Assembly: GCF_002088275.1 (NCBI RefSeq)
Contig: NZ_AQQS01000031.1
Coordinates: 1 to 64,000 of the forward strand
From: Aurantimonas sp. 22II-16-19i
GTDB taxonomy: Bacteria > Pseudomonadota > Alphaproteobacteria > Rhizobiales > Rhizobiaceae
Length of the DNA stretch: 64,000 nucleotides
Direction of reading: 5' to 3'
Below the pieces are notes generated by a model. It worked only from the letters and a program-made list of their open reading frames with translations. It was not told where the DNA came from and did no database searches. This document shows, in pieces, positions 24,973 to 33,511 of this stretch (positions are counted from its first letter, which is position 1; every line of letters starts with the position of its first letter). The position numbers and the translations under genes were made by a program.

Positions 24973-25805
24973 AGCCGCCCGATCGGTTTGCGCCGGCCGC
25001 CCGACACCTTGACAGTTTCCGCGCCCGGTCCGTCCCAGCGCTCGGCCCAGCCTTCGACCCGCGCCGTCCGCTCGATCTCCGCCTTCAGCCGCGCATCGGG
25101 ATCGCCGGGCGGCGGATCGCCGGGCCGGGTCTCTGCGGGGCTCTCAGCATCACCGAGGGTGGTCTGGTCGGTCTCGACGTCGACGGGCGTCACGTCGACG
25201 GCCGCGGGACGTTCGGCTGCCGCATGCGAGGGGATGGGACGCGCCACGTCGGTGCCGGCACCGGCCGGTTTCACGGAGGTGTCTGCGGGCGCTGGGCTCG
25301 CCTGTGTCGCAGGCGGCGTTTCGCTCTCGTTCGGGGAAGCGGTCTCCTCGCGCGCCTCTGCCGAAGCGGGCACCGCGTCCGCCTGCGCCGGGTCGGGCAG
25401 GACGGCCGGCGGAGCGGGCGGGGGCGGCATGTCCGGCGCGAGCGGGACGGCGTGGTAATAGATCAGTTCCGCCTCGTCGCCATTCTGCGCCTCGAAGGCG
25501 GCGACGTCGTTCCAGCCCTTGCGCCGGAGCTTCGACGCCCTGAGGCTCGGGGCCTCCAGCCCGATCAGGATCCCGAGGAGCAGCGAAATCAGGGCCGCGC
25601 TGGTCTCGAAGCCCTCGACCGCGCCCAGACCGTTGATCGCCAGGAAGAGGGCGATGGTGCCCAGCCCCCAAAGCCAGAGACCGTAGCGGAACATCCAGAG
25701 AAAGGTGAAGACGAAGGCGAAGAAGGAGAATTGGTCGCGCAGGAACACCGCGGCGGTGCTGGGTCCGCTCGCACCGGCCGGCTCGAAGACGAGGTAGCGG
25801 GTCAT
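24969..25805 (-). CDS. DUF2628-domain membrane protein
   Basis: 278 residues from ATG 25805. The N-terminal 120 residues contain the DUF2628 region: MTRYLVFEP, then helices ([44 protein letters not shown]) and [19 protein letters not shown]. The rest is a long Pro/Ala/Glu/Thr-rich, probably disordered tail. The family lies between hisB and hisH in many Rhizobiales; its function is unknown and it is thought not to be a histidine enzyme. Confidence 0.85.
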   Translation of the reverse strand: MTRYLVFEPAGASGPSTAAVFLRDQFSFFAFVFTFLWMFRYGLWLWGLGTIALFLAINGLGAVEGFETSAALISLLLGILIGLEAPSLRASKLRRKGWNDVAAFEAQNGDEAELIYYHAVPLAPDMPPPPAPPAVLPDPAQADAVPASAEAREETASPNESETPPATQASPAPADTSVKPAGAGTDVARPIPSHAAAERPAAVDVTPVDVETDQTTLGDAESPAETRPGDPPPGDPDARLKAEIERTARVEGWAERWDGPGAETVKVSGGRRKPIGRL

Positions 25806-25827
25806 GGCCGCAGTCTCCGCCGCGGCC

Positions 25828-26436
25828 TCATGCCAGCATCCCCTTGGTCGAAGGCACCAGATCGGCCTGGCGCGGATCGATGGCGACGGCATCGCCCAGC
25901 ACCCGCGCCACCGCCTTGAAGCAGGTCTCGGCGACATGGTGGGCGTTCGATCCGTAGAGGTTCTCGACATGCAGGGTGACACCGGCGTTCTGCGCCAGCG
26001 CCTGAAAGAACTCCTGCACCAGCTCGGTGTCGAAGGTGCCGATCTTGGCCCGGGAGAATTCCGCCTTGAAGACGAGGAACGGCCGTCCGGACACGTCGAT
26101 CGCCGCTCGGGTCAGGCATTCGTCCATGGCCAAATCGAGGGAGGCATAGCGCCGGATGCCGCGCCGCTCGCCCAGCGCCTGGCGGATCGCCTGGCCGATG
26201 GCGATGCCGGTGTCTTCCACGGTGTGGTGATCGTCGATGTGCAGATCGCCCTCGGTGGCGATCTCCATGTCGATCAGCGAATGGCGCGACAGCTGCTCCA
26301 GCATGTGGTCGAAGAATCCGACGCCGGTCGCGATCGTCCCGCGGCCGGTGCCGTCGAGATCGACCCTCACCCGGACTTTGGTTTCCTTGGTCGCGCGCTC
26401 GATGACCGCGTCGCGCCGCCCGGCGGTATGCGCCAT
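25828..26436 (-). CDS. hisB: Imidazoleglycerol-phosphate dehydratase
   Basis: 202 residues from ATG 26436; a GTG six codons upstream is less likely. HisB motifs: [33 protein letters not shown] (metal-binding HHTVE), [15 protein letters not shown], and [13 protein letters not shown] with the second HH pair. It catalyses the sixth step of histidine synthesis. It is divergent from hslV across a 258-base gap, the usual rhizobial arrangement. Confidence 0.96.
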   Translation of the reverse strand: MAHTAGRRDAVIERATKETKVRVRVDLDGTGRGTIATGVGFFDHMLEQLSRHSLIDMEIATEGDLHIDDHHTVEDTGIAIGQAIRQALGERRGIRRYASLDLAMDECLTRAAIDVSGRPFLVFKAEFSRAKIGTFDTELVQEFFQALAQNAGVTLHVENLYGSNAHHVAETCFKAVARVLGDAVAIDPRQADLVPSTKGMLA

Positions 26437-26621
26437 GTCCCTGCCCCTGAACACGGATGTTGCGTTTCGTCAGGCTTCTACGCCGGATCGCACCGGGTGG
26501 AAAGGCATCCGTCGCAAAAGCGTCGCGAGGCCGCTCGCGTCCCCGGGGGTCCGTTTCGCTTGGCAACCCGGCCATGGACGCCCACATGGGGGGCGAACAC
26601 GACGGACGGCCGCTGCCACGC

Positions 26622-26677
26622 CTATGCCAAGGGGCCGGGCGCCCGGCCGCTATGCCAAGGGGCCGGCGCGCCGGCCG
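26622..26677. repeat. Two tandem 28-base repeats, each with a 16-base perfect palindrome
   Basis: Copies at 26622-26649 and 26650-26677 share CTATGCCAAGGGGCCGG and end in CCGGCCG. Their cores differ, GGCCGGGCGCCCGGCC versus GGCCGGCGCGCCGGCC, yet each stays perfectly palindromic, which suggests selection on the hairpin. They end 17 bases before the hslV start. Confidence 0.8.
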
Positions 26678-26694
26678 CTATGAAGGAACGACCG

Positions 26695-27261
26695 ATGAAT
26701 TTCGAAAAGCACGACCCGGAGAAGATCTACGGCACGACCATCGTCACCGTCAGGAAGGGCGGCAAGGCGGTGATCGCCGGCGACGGCCAGGTCTCGCTCG
26801 GCAACACGATGATCAAGGGCAACGCCAAGAAGGTGCGGCGGATCGGCAAGAACGGTCAGGTGATCGCCGGCTTCGCCGGAGCGACGGCCGATGCCTTCAC
26901 GCTCCTGGAGCGGCTCGAGGCCAAGCTCGAGCAATATCCCGAGCAGTTGATGCGCGCCTGCGTGGAACTCGCCAAGGACTGGCGCACCGACCGTTACCTG
27001 CGCCGGCTCGAGGCGATGATGATCGTCGCCGACCGCCAGGTGACGCTGACGTTGACCGGCAATGGCGACGTGCTCGAGCCGGAGCACGGGCTGATGGCGA
27101 TCGGCTCGGGCGGCAACTACGCGCTCGCCGCGGCAAGGGCGCTGGCGGACACCGATCTCGATGCCGAGGCGATCGCCCGCAAGGCGATGAAGATCGCCGC
27201 GGAGATCTGCATCTACACCAACGACAACGTGGTGGTCGAAACCCTCGACGGGGCGGAGTGA
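26695..27261 (+). CDS. hslV: ATP-dependent protease peptidase subunit HslV
   Basis: 188 residues from ATG 26695 with AAGGAAC eight bases upstream. After a short propeptide ([12 protein letters not shown]), the mature chain would begin at the catalytic Thr of [23 protein letters not shown]. The core [29 protein letters not shown] and [18 protein letters not shown] match HslV throughout. It forms the proteasome-like double ring that works with the HslU ATPase. hslU is not in this window: the next gene is a convergent HD-GYP gene. Confidence 0.96.
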   Translation: MNFEKHDPEKIYGTTIVTVRKGGKAVIAGDGQVSLGNTMIKGNAKKVRRIGKNGQVIAGFAGATADAFTLLERLEAKLEQYPEQLMRACVELAKDWRTDRYLRRLEAMMIVADRQVTLTLTGNGDVLEPEHGLMAIGSGGNYALAAARALADTDLDAEAIARKAMKIAAEICIYTNDNVVVETLDGAE

Positions 27262-27307
27262 CGCGCAACCAGGCAGGCCGGCGGGCAAACGGCGGTCGCC
27301 GCCCGCC

Positions 27308-28699
27308 TCAGGCGGCCTCGGAACCCGCTTCCAGCCGCGCCAGCGCGGTCCGCAATGCGGCGACGCAGTCGCCGTCGACGGCGCTGCCGGTTTCGCTGTC
27401 GAGGATGGCGAGGGCCTTCGAGATCGGCATCGCGGGCCTGTAGGGCCGGTCGGCCGTGAGGGCGTCGAAGATGTCGGCGACGGTGACGATGCGGGTGTCG
27501 AGGTCGATCATCTCGCCGGCAAGCCCCGAGGGATACCCCTTACCGTCGAGACGCTCGTGGTGGCGCCCGCCGATGATGGCGAGATCGCTGAATGCCGCGA
27601 TCTGCGACAGGATCGCCTCCGAATGGACGGGATGGCGCCGGATCTCGGCGAACTCGCCGTCGGTCAGCTTGCCGGGCTTGTCGAGGATCGCGTTGGAGAT
27701 GCCGAGCTTGCCGACGTCGTGGAGCAGCGCCGCGCGCTTCAGCCGGCGGCGATGGTCGGGCGTATGTCCCATCGCCTCGGCGATCATGTCGGTGAACAGC
27801 GCCACCCGTTCGGAGTGGCCGCTGGTATAGGGGCTCTTGGAATCGACCACCTCGGCGAAGGCTTCGGCGATGTCGTCGAGATAGTCCTCGTCGGCGGCCC
27901 GCATGACCTGGGCCGGTTCGAGGGCGAGGACCGTCTGCGACAGGTCGTCTTCGGACAACGCCGCCACGAAGGCCGGATCCGCCACGAGGCCCTCGAAGGT
28001 CCTCACCAGCTGCGGGTCGAACCAGCTGCCGGAGCGGGCCTTGACCTCGGCCAGCGCCGACGCGATCCCGCCGACCCTGAAGAACACGTCGACGACCTGG
28101 GCGAGAAGCGCGATCCGCGAGTATAGGGGGATCGCCTCGCCCTTCAGACCCTGCGGTCGCCCGCCCCCGTCGAAATGCTCGTCGAGGCTGCGGATGCCCT
28201 GGGCGACATTCTCGCCGAATCGCATCTTGCGGGCGATCGCGGCGCCGCGCTGGCAGCGCGTCTCGATCAGCTCCTGGGCGATCTCGCCGCCATTGCGGAC
28301 GATGTTGGCGAGGGCGCGGAAGCGTTCGGCGAGGCCCGCCTTCAGCCCGGTCTGCTGCAACACGAAGCGCAGGACCTTGGCGAGGCCGTCGTCGATCTCC
28401 TTGAAGCTCTTCTTGAAGCCGATGTCGTCGGTCAGATAGAGCTGGCAGATCCGCGCCGCATTGGACGAGCAGCCGAGATCCTTCAGGAGCAGCGTGTAGT
28501 AGAGCTCGCCCGTCGCCTCCGCGTCGAGGCCGATCCTGCGGGCGATGTGAACGCCGACATAGCAGCAGCGGATGCAGTGGCCGGGCGGCTGGCCTTCGGT
28601 GAGGTCCAGCGCCTTGGAGAGGGCCGCGAGGATCTCGGCGAGCCGGAGCGAGCCGACCGAGCCGTGAAGATCCGGCCGCATCGGATGCTCTTCCTGCAT
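27308..28699 (-). CDS. HD-GYP phosphodiesterase with degenerate N-terminal HD module
   Basis: 463 residues. The C-terminal half (about 275-445) is a full HD-GYP domain: SPYTSGHSERVA, LLHDVGKLGISNAILDKPGKL, HPVHSEAIL, HHERLDGKGYPSGL and DIFDALTADRPYR. It predicts hydrolysis of cyclic-di-GMP. The N-terminal half repeats the fold with the HD doublet replaced (LLLKDLGCSSNAA) and a Cys-rich HCIRCCYVG segment, so it is probably a sensor rather than an enzyme. There are no transmembrane segments or receiver domain. No regulator is adjacent. Confidence 0.88.
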   Translation of the reverse strand: MQEEHPMRPDLHGSVGSLRLAEILAALSKALDLTEGQPPGHCIRCCYVGVHIARRIGLDAEATGELYYTLLLKDLGCSSNAARICQLYLTDDIGFKKSFKEIDDGLAKVLRFVLQQTGLKAGLAERFRALANIVRNGGEIAQELIETRCQRGAAIARKMRFGENVAQGIRSLDEHFDGGGRPQGLKGEAIPLYSRIALLAQVVDVFFRVGGIASALAEVKARSGSWFDPQLVRTFEGLVADPAFVAALSEDDLSQTVLALEPAQVMRAADEDYLDDIAEAFAEVVDSKSPYTSGHSERVALFTDMIAEAMGHTPDHRRRLKRAALLHDVGKLGISNAILDKPGKLTDGEFAEIRRHPVHSEAILSQIAAFSDLAIIGGRHHERLDGKGYPSGLAGEMIDLDTRIVTVADIFDALTADRPYRPAMPISKALAILDSETGSAVDGDCVAALRTALARLEAGSEAA

Positions 28700-28921
28700 G
28701 AGAAACTCCGTTGGCTCGCCCGCGATCTAAGCGGTCGCGCCATAAGAATTCGTGAAGCTCCGCGGGAGAACGGTCTGCACCCGGCCGGTTCTGCGTGGGC
28801 GGACCGGTGCGCCGGCGAATTCGCCGCGAGGAAACTTCCCACAGAGGCGGACGGCCCGCGATCCGCTCCTATGTGAAGGGAGCGCGCAAGACGGCGGATC
28901 GTCCGGAGAGGGGAGAACGAA

Positions 28922-29728
28922 ATGCTCAGGAATCGGCTGAAGCAACATTGGGAGGCGGGCAAGCCATCCCTGAACGGCTGGCTGTCCATCGCCAGCCCCT
29001 TCGTCGCCGAGATCATGGCGGGCCAGGGCTATGACAGCCTCACCATCGATCTCCAGCACGGCGCCCTCGACTATGCCGGCATGCTGCCGATGCTCCAGGC
29101 GATGCGCGCCCTCCCAGTCACCCCGATCGTGCGCGTTCCCTGGCGCGAGCCGGGCATCGTGATGAAGGCGCTCGATGCGGGCGCCGAGGTCATCATCTGC
29201 CCGATGATCAATACCGCCGCGGAGGCGGCGGAGTTCGCCAGCTTCATGCGCTATCCGCCGCGCGGAACCCGCAGCTACGGACCGACCCGAGCCGGCTTCG
29301 CCCATCCCGGATACGGCGTCGGCGCCAATGACGAGGTCATGGCCTTCGCGATGATCGAGACCCGCGAGGGGCTGGAAAACGTCGAGGCGATCGCGGCGAC
29401 GCCCGGCATCGACGGGCTCTATGTCGGCCCGTCCGACCTCGCGCTCGGCACCACCGACGGCCGGCTCGCCCCCGGCTTCGACCCGACGGACGAGACGCTC
29501 GTCGCCTCGATCCGGCGCATCGCCTCGGTCGCCAAAGCGAGCGGCATCCGGGCGGGGCTCCACTGCGGCGCGCCGGACTATGCCGCCGAAGCGATCCAAT
29601 GGGGCTTCGACATGACCACCGTCTCCGGCGACACGCGGCTTCTGGCGATGGCCGCCGCCGCCTCGGTGACGCGCTGGCGCGAGCTGACGCTGGGCGCGGC
29701 GCCGAAGGCGGCCGACGCCGGCGGCTGA
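28922..29728 (+). CDS. HpcH/HpaI-family aldolase
   Basis: 268 residues with AGGGGAGAA before the ATG. Class II pyruvate aldolase marks: GWLSIASPFVAEIMA, LTIDLQHGALDY (catalytic His region), PIVRVPWREPGIVMKALDAGA, GVICPM-like VIICPMI with the metal-binding region, ARAG-type TRAGFAHPGYG, and AMIETREGLENV with the Glu metal ligand. It cleaves 2-keto-3-deoxy or 4-hydroxy-2-oxo acids. The following amidohydrolase (sugar-lactonase-like) suggests a small sugar-acid degradation unit. Confidence 0.88.
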   Translation: MLRNRLKQHWEAGKPSLNGWLSIASPFVAEIMAGQGYDSLTIDLQHGALDYAGMLPMLQAMRALPVTPIVRVPWREPGIVMKALDAGAEVIICPMINTAAEAAEFASFMRYPPRGTRSYGPTRAGFAHPGYGVGANDEVMAFAMIETREGLENVEAIAATPGIDGLYVGPSDLALGTTDGRLAPGFDPTDETLVASIRRIASVAKASGIRAGLHCGAPDYAAEAIQWGFDMTTVSGDTRLLAMAAAASVTRWRELTLGAAPKAADAGG

Positions 29729-29941
29729 CGACGGCTGGCGCCATGCCCGGCCTTGCCTTGCATCCGGATGGCTCTCCCGGCACAAGGACAGGGCGGCGGG
29801 GCAGGGCCGGCGGGGCGAGGTCCGGCCTGCCGCGGGCCAGCATCCCTCGCGCGCATTCGGCCCGCAACGCGACTTGCCGGGCCGTGACGAACAAGCGCCG
29901 CCCACCGAGCGGCGGCACACTCCGATTGGAAAGGGCGGACA

Positions 29942-30781
29942 CTGGAAACCATCGACGCCCACCATCACTTCTGGCAGCCGGCCCGCGGCGACTATGGCTG
30001 GATGCCGGCCGACGACGACGTTCTGTCGCGCCCCTATCTGCCGGCCGATCTCGCGCCGGCGCTGGAAGCTGCGGGGGTTTCCCGCACCGTCCTCGTCCAG
30101 GCCGCGCCGACGACGGCGGAGACCGAGTATCTCCTCGGCCTCGCCGATGCCACCGATCACGTCGCCGGGGTCGTGGGCTGGATCGACTTCGAGCGGCCGG
30201 AGGAGATCGAGACATTGCGGCGACTGGCCGCCCATCCGAAATTCCTGGGCGTTCGCCCGATGATCCAGGACATCGCCGACGACGGCTGGATGCTGCGGCC
30301 GGAACTCGACTGGGCGTTCCGGGCGATCTGCGACCTCGACCTCACCTTCGACGCTCTCGGCTATCCCCGGCACATCGAGTATTTCTCGAGCCTTTTCGAG
30401 CGCTATCCGGCCATGCGCGTCGTCCTCGACCACTGCCTGAAGCCGAGGATCGACGACGAGAGCCCGGAATCCTTCGACGAATGGGCGCGGGGGATCGCCC
30501 GCATCGCCAATGGCACAGGCGCCTGTTGCAAGCTCTCCGGCCTCGTCAGCGAGGCAAGGCCTGAGTGGCGGCGGGAGGACATCGCCTATTACTCCTCCCA
30601 TGTCCTCGAGGTGTTCGGTCCCGAGCGCGTCATGTGGGGCTCGGACTGGCCGGTCTGCCGGCTCAGATGCGACTATGCCGACTGGCACCGCACGGCCCTG
30701 TCGCTGGTCTCGCACCTCACCGAGGCGGAGCGGGCGCGGGTCTTTTCGGGCAGCGCGCGGGAGTTCTACCGGCTCCCGTGA
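29942..30781 (+). CDS. Amidohydrolase-2 family lactonase/hydrolase, probable CTG start
   Basis: 279 residues from CTG 29942. The metal-binding D-x-H-x-H of the family appears as IDAHHHFWQP, which lies before the first ATG (30002), so the protein must start upstream. Back to an in-frame stop at 29885, the only candidate start codon is this CTG, with AAGGGCGG upstream. Other motifs are GWIDFERPEE, LGVRPMIQDI, VLDHCLKP and WGSDWPVCRL (late catalytic Asp). It resembles L-rhamnono/L-fucono-lactonase or 2-pyrone-4,6-dicarboxylate hydrolase relatives. The 213-base gap from the aldolase allows co-transcription. Confidence 0.8.
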   Translation: METIDAHHHFWQPARGDYGWMPADDDVLSRPYLPADLAPALEAAGVSRTVLVQAAPTTAETEYLLGLADATDHVAGVVGWIDFERPEEIETLRRLAAHPKFLGVRPMIQDIADDGWMLRPELDWAFRAICDLDLTFDALGYPRHIEYFSSLFERYPAMRVVLDHCLKPRIDDESPESFDEWARGIARIANGTGACCKLSGLVSEARPEWRREDIAYYSSHVLEVFGPERVMWGSDWPVCRLRCDYADWHRTALSLVSHLTEAERARVFSGSAREFYRLP

Positions 30782-31089
30782 GCTTCGGCGCCTGCTGCGC
30801 AACGCCCTCCTGCAGCCGCCGCATGGCGGGACCCACCAGGAGCGACGCCGGACACAGTGTGGCGCAAGTCCGGGAGAATGGCCGTCCGGTGCGGAACCTG
30901 CCTCGATCCACCGTCCCCCGGACGATGCTTTGCCGTCTCGGCAAGTTGGTCGGCGAAATAGAACATTTGTGAACACCGTTGCCATGACGGCCGGCTGGGC
31001 TAGCTCTGGCCTTCCTGCCGATCGTCAGCGGCCCGAAGCGTCGGGCCCGGGCACCGATCGGATCGCGCAATCGACCTTGGAGGCTCGTC
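30782..31089. other. Intergenic gap before egtB
   Basis: 308 bases without a supported gene. It presumably contains the egtB promoter; GGAAC and AGAACA elements occur (around 30895 and 30960), but no -10 at proper spacing is convincing. Confidence 0.4.
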
Positions 31090-32355
31090 ATGGCCCCGCT
31101 TTCCCGACCCCTTACCGAAGCATCCCCGGTCGCCGACCGCTACCGGCATGTCAGGGCGACCAGCCGCGACCTCGGTGCGCCGCTCTCCGACGCCGACGCG
31201 ACCGTGCAGTCGATGCCCGACGCCAGCCCGGCCAAGTGGCACCTCGCCCATACCACCTGGTTCTTCGAGACCATGGTGCTGAAGCCGCATCTTCCCGACT
31301 ACGAGGTGTTCGACGAGAGCTTCAACTACCTGTTCAATTCCTATTACGAGACCATCGGCGAGCGCCAGCCGCGGCCGCGCCGGGGCATGATCACCCGGCC
31401 GCATCTGGACACGGTGTTCGCCTATCGCGATCATGTCGACGCGGCGGTCGAGACGCTGCTCGACCGCGCCGCCTCGCCGGACGTGGCCGAGCTCGTCGAA
31501 CTCGGCTGCCATCACGAGCAGCAGCATCAGGAACTGCTCCTCACCGACATCCTGCATCTCTTCGACCAGAGCCCGCTGAAGCCGGCTTACCGGGACCCGC
31601 AGCCGCTCGGCATCGCGGAGGATCCGGGCGAAGCGCGCTTCATCTCCTTCGACGGCGGGATCGTCGAGATCGGCCATGGCGGCGGCAGCTTCGCCTTCGA
31701 TTGCGAGGGGCCGCGCCACGAGGCGCTGCTCGAGCCCTACGGGCTGGCCGACCGGCTCGTCACCAATGGCGAATTCATGGCCTTCATCGAGGACGGGGCT
31801 TACGCCAACCCGCTGCTCTGGCTGTCGGCCGGCTGGGCCGACATCCTCGCCAACAAGTGGGACAAGCCCTTCTACTGGCAAAAGCGCGACGGCGAGTGGT
31901 GGACGATGACGCTGCGCGGCGCCCAGCCCGTCGATCCCAACGCGCCGGTGACGCATCTGTCCTATTTCGAGGCGGACGCCTTTGCCACCTGGGCCGGCAA
32001 GCGGTTGCCGAGCGAATTCGAATGGGAGAACGCCGCGGCGGGCCTGTCCATGGACGGCAACTTCGCCGGCTCCGGGCGGCTGCGGCCGAAGCCGGCCGCG
32101 CCGGGAGAGGGCCTTCGCCAGATGTTCGGCGACGTCTGGGAATGGACGCGCAGTCCGTTCTCGCCCTATCCGCGCTTCAAGCCGGTCGAGGGCGCCGTCG
32201 GCGAATACAATGGCAAGTTCATGTGCGGCCAGTTCGTCCTGCGCGGCGGCTCCTGCGCGACGCCCGAAGGGCACATCCGGGCCACCTATCGCAACTTCTT
32301 CCCGCCGGATGCCCGCTGGCAGTTCTCCGGGCTGCGCCTGGCGGAGGACGTCTGA
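31090..32355 (+). CDS. egtB: Ergothioneine biosynthesis protein EgtB (iron sulfoxide synthase)
   Basis: 421 residues, GGAGG before the ATG. The N-terminal DinB-like domain carries the iron-binding histidines: SPAKWHLAHTTWFFE (His near 48-51) and ELGCHHEQQHQELLLTDILH (HxxxH near 138-142). The C-terminal formylglycine-generating/FGE-sulfatase-like domain includes PVTNGEFMAFI, RLPSEFEWENAA, GDVWEWTRSPF and FVLRGGSCATP. EgtB couples trimethylhistidine with a thiol donor and O2. egtD follows one base after the stop, giving the core of the ergothioneine pathway. egtA, egtC and egtE homologues are not nearby. Confidence 0.95.
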   Translation: MAPLSRPLTEASPVADRYRHVRATSRDLGAPLSDADATVQSMPDASPAKWHLAHTTWFFETMVLKPHLPDYEVFDESFNYLFNSYYETIGERQPRPRRGMITRPHLDTVFAYRDHVDAAVETLLDRAASPDVAELVELGCHHEQQHQELLLTDILHLFDQSPLKPAYRDPQPLGIAEDPGEARFISFDGGIVEIGHGGGSFAFDCEGPRHEALLEPYGLADRLVTNGEFMAFIEDGAYANPLLWLSAGWADILANKWDKPFYWQKRDGEWWTMTLRGAQPVDPNAPVTHLSYFEADAFATWAGKRLPSEFEWENAAAGLSMDGNFAGSGRLRPKPAAPGEGLRQMFGDVWEWTRSPFSPYPRFKPVEGAVGEYNGKFMCGQFVLRGGSCATPEGHIRATYRNFFPPDARWQFSGLRLAEDV

Positions 32356-32356
32356 G

Positions 32357-33313
32357 ATGCTCGACAAGACCGACACCGAGGCGCTGCAGCGCGAGGCATT
32401 CCGACGGGACGTGCTTTCAGGCCTCTCCAGGCCGGTAAAGACGCTGCCCAGCCGCTGGCTCTATGACGATCGCGGCTCGGAGCTGTTCGAGGAGATCACC
32501 CAGGCGCCGGAATACTATCCGACCCGCACCGAGACCGGCATCCTCGAGGCCAATGCCAGGCGGATCGCGGACCTCTTCGGGCCGGAAGCGGTGATTCTGG
32601 AATATGGCGCCGGGGCCGGCATCAAGACGGAGATCGTGCTGGCGGCGCTCGATCGTCCCAGCCTCTACGTGCCGATCGACATCTCCGGCGATTTCCTGAA
32701 AGCTTCGGCGGAGCGCATCCGCGCGCGCTTTCCGGAACTGGCCGTCGAGCCCGTCACGGCGGACTTCACGCAGGACTTCGACCTGCCCGGCGACCTGTCC
32801 GGGACGGGACGGCGCGGCGGCTTCTTTCCCGGCTCGACCATCGGCAATCTCGACGAGCGGGAAGCGATGGCCTTCCTGAAGCGCATGCGCCGGCATGTGG
32901 GGCCGGGCGGCGTCGCGGTGATCGGCTGCGACCTGAAGAAGGACACCCCCACCCTGATCGCCGCCTATGACGACGCGGCTGGGGTGACGGCCGCCTTCAA
33001 TCTCAACATCCTGACCCGGATCAATCGCGAGCTCGGCGCCGACATACCGGTGGAGAGCTTTGCCCACGAAGCCCGCTGGAACCCCGAGACGTCGGCCATC
33101 GAGATGCACCTCGTGGCCCGGCGGCCGGTAAGGTTCGCCATCGAGGGCCGCAGCTTCGCGATGGCCGAAGGCGAGACGATCCACACGGAGAACTCGCGCA
33201 AATACGACGTCGACGGGCTTGCCGTGCTGGTCGAGGCGGCCGGCTGGCGCATGGATGCCGTCTGGAGCGACGACCGTGGGCTGTTCGCAATGGTGGGGCT
33301 GGTGGCGTCCTGA
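32357..33313 (+). CDS. egtD: L-histidine N-alpha-methyltransferase EgtD
   Basis: 318 residues from ATG 32357, one base after the egtB stop. EgtD features: LPSRWLYDDRGSELFEEITQAPEYYPTRTE near residues 30-60, SAM-binding ILEYGAGAGIKTEIVL, FFPGSTIGNL and the C-terminal FAMAEGETIHTENSRKYDVDG. It adds three methyl groups to histidine to make hercynine, the EgtB substrate. The adjacent catalase gene fits an oxidative-stress theme. Confidence 0.95.
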   Translation: MLDKTDTEALQREAFRRDVLSGLSRPVKTLPSRWLYDDRGSELFEEITQAPEYYPTRTETGILEANARRIADLFGPEAVILEYGAGAGIKTEIVLAALDRPSLYVPIDISGDFLKASAERIRARFPELAVEPVTADFTQDFDLPGDLSGTGRRGGFFPGSTIGNLDEREAMAFLKRMRRHVGPGGVAVIGCDLKKDTPTLIAAYDDAAGVTAAFNLNILTRINRELGADIPVESFAHEARWNPETSAIEMHLVARRPVRFAIEGRSFAMAEGETIHTENSRKYDVDGLAVLVEAAGWRMDAVWSDDRGLFAMVGLVAS

Positions 33314-33363
33314 GGCAGATCATCACGAGCGTTCTGCGCCGGTAGGCTCGCGCTTTCGCCCCG

Positions 33364-33395
33364 AGGCCTCTCATGGGCAGAACCGTGAGAGGCCT
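33364..33395 (+). terminator. Hairpin after egtBD
   Basis: Ten-base perfect arms AGGCCTCTCA and TGAGAGGCCT enclose a 12-base loop, 50 bases after the egtD stop. No T-tract follows, so it may be an attenuator or a Rho-assisted terminator before katE. Confidence 0.5.
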
Positions 33396-33443
33396 TCGCA
33401 TGCCGAATTCCGGTCGCAGGACCGCAATGAGCGGACCTTCTTT

Positions 33444-33470
33444 GGAACTCTTCTCGCATCTGCGAGCGTT
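33444..33470 (+). promoter_or_regulatory. Candidate EcfG-type (general stress sigma factor) promoter for katE
   Basis: GGAAC at 33444-33448 and CGTT at 33467-33470 are separated by 18 bases. The EcfG/RpoE2 consensus of alphaproteobacteria is GGAAC-N16/17-CGTT, so spacing is one base long. It lies about 42 bases before the catalase start. Confidence 0.45.
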
Positions 33471-33511
33471 CTCCCGTCAGACATTCAGTTGGCTAACAAC
33501 GGGGGACGATC

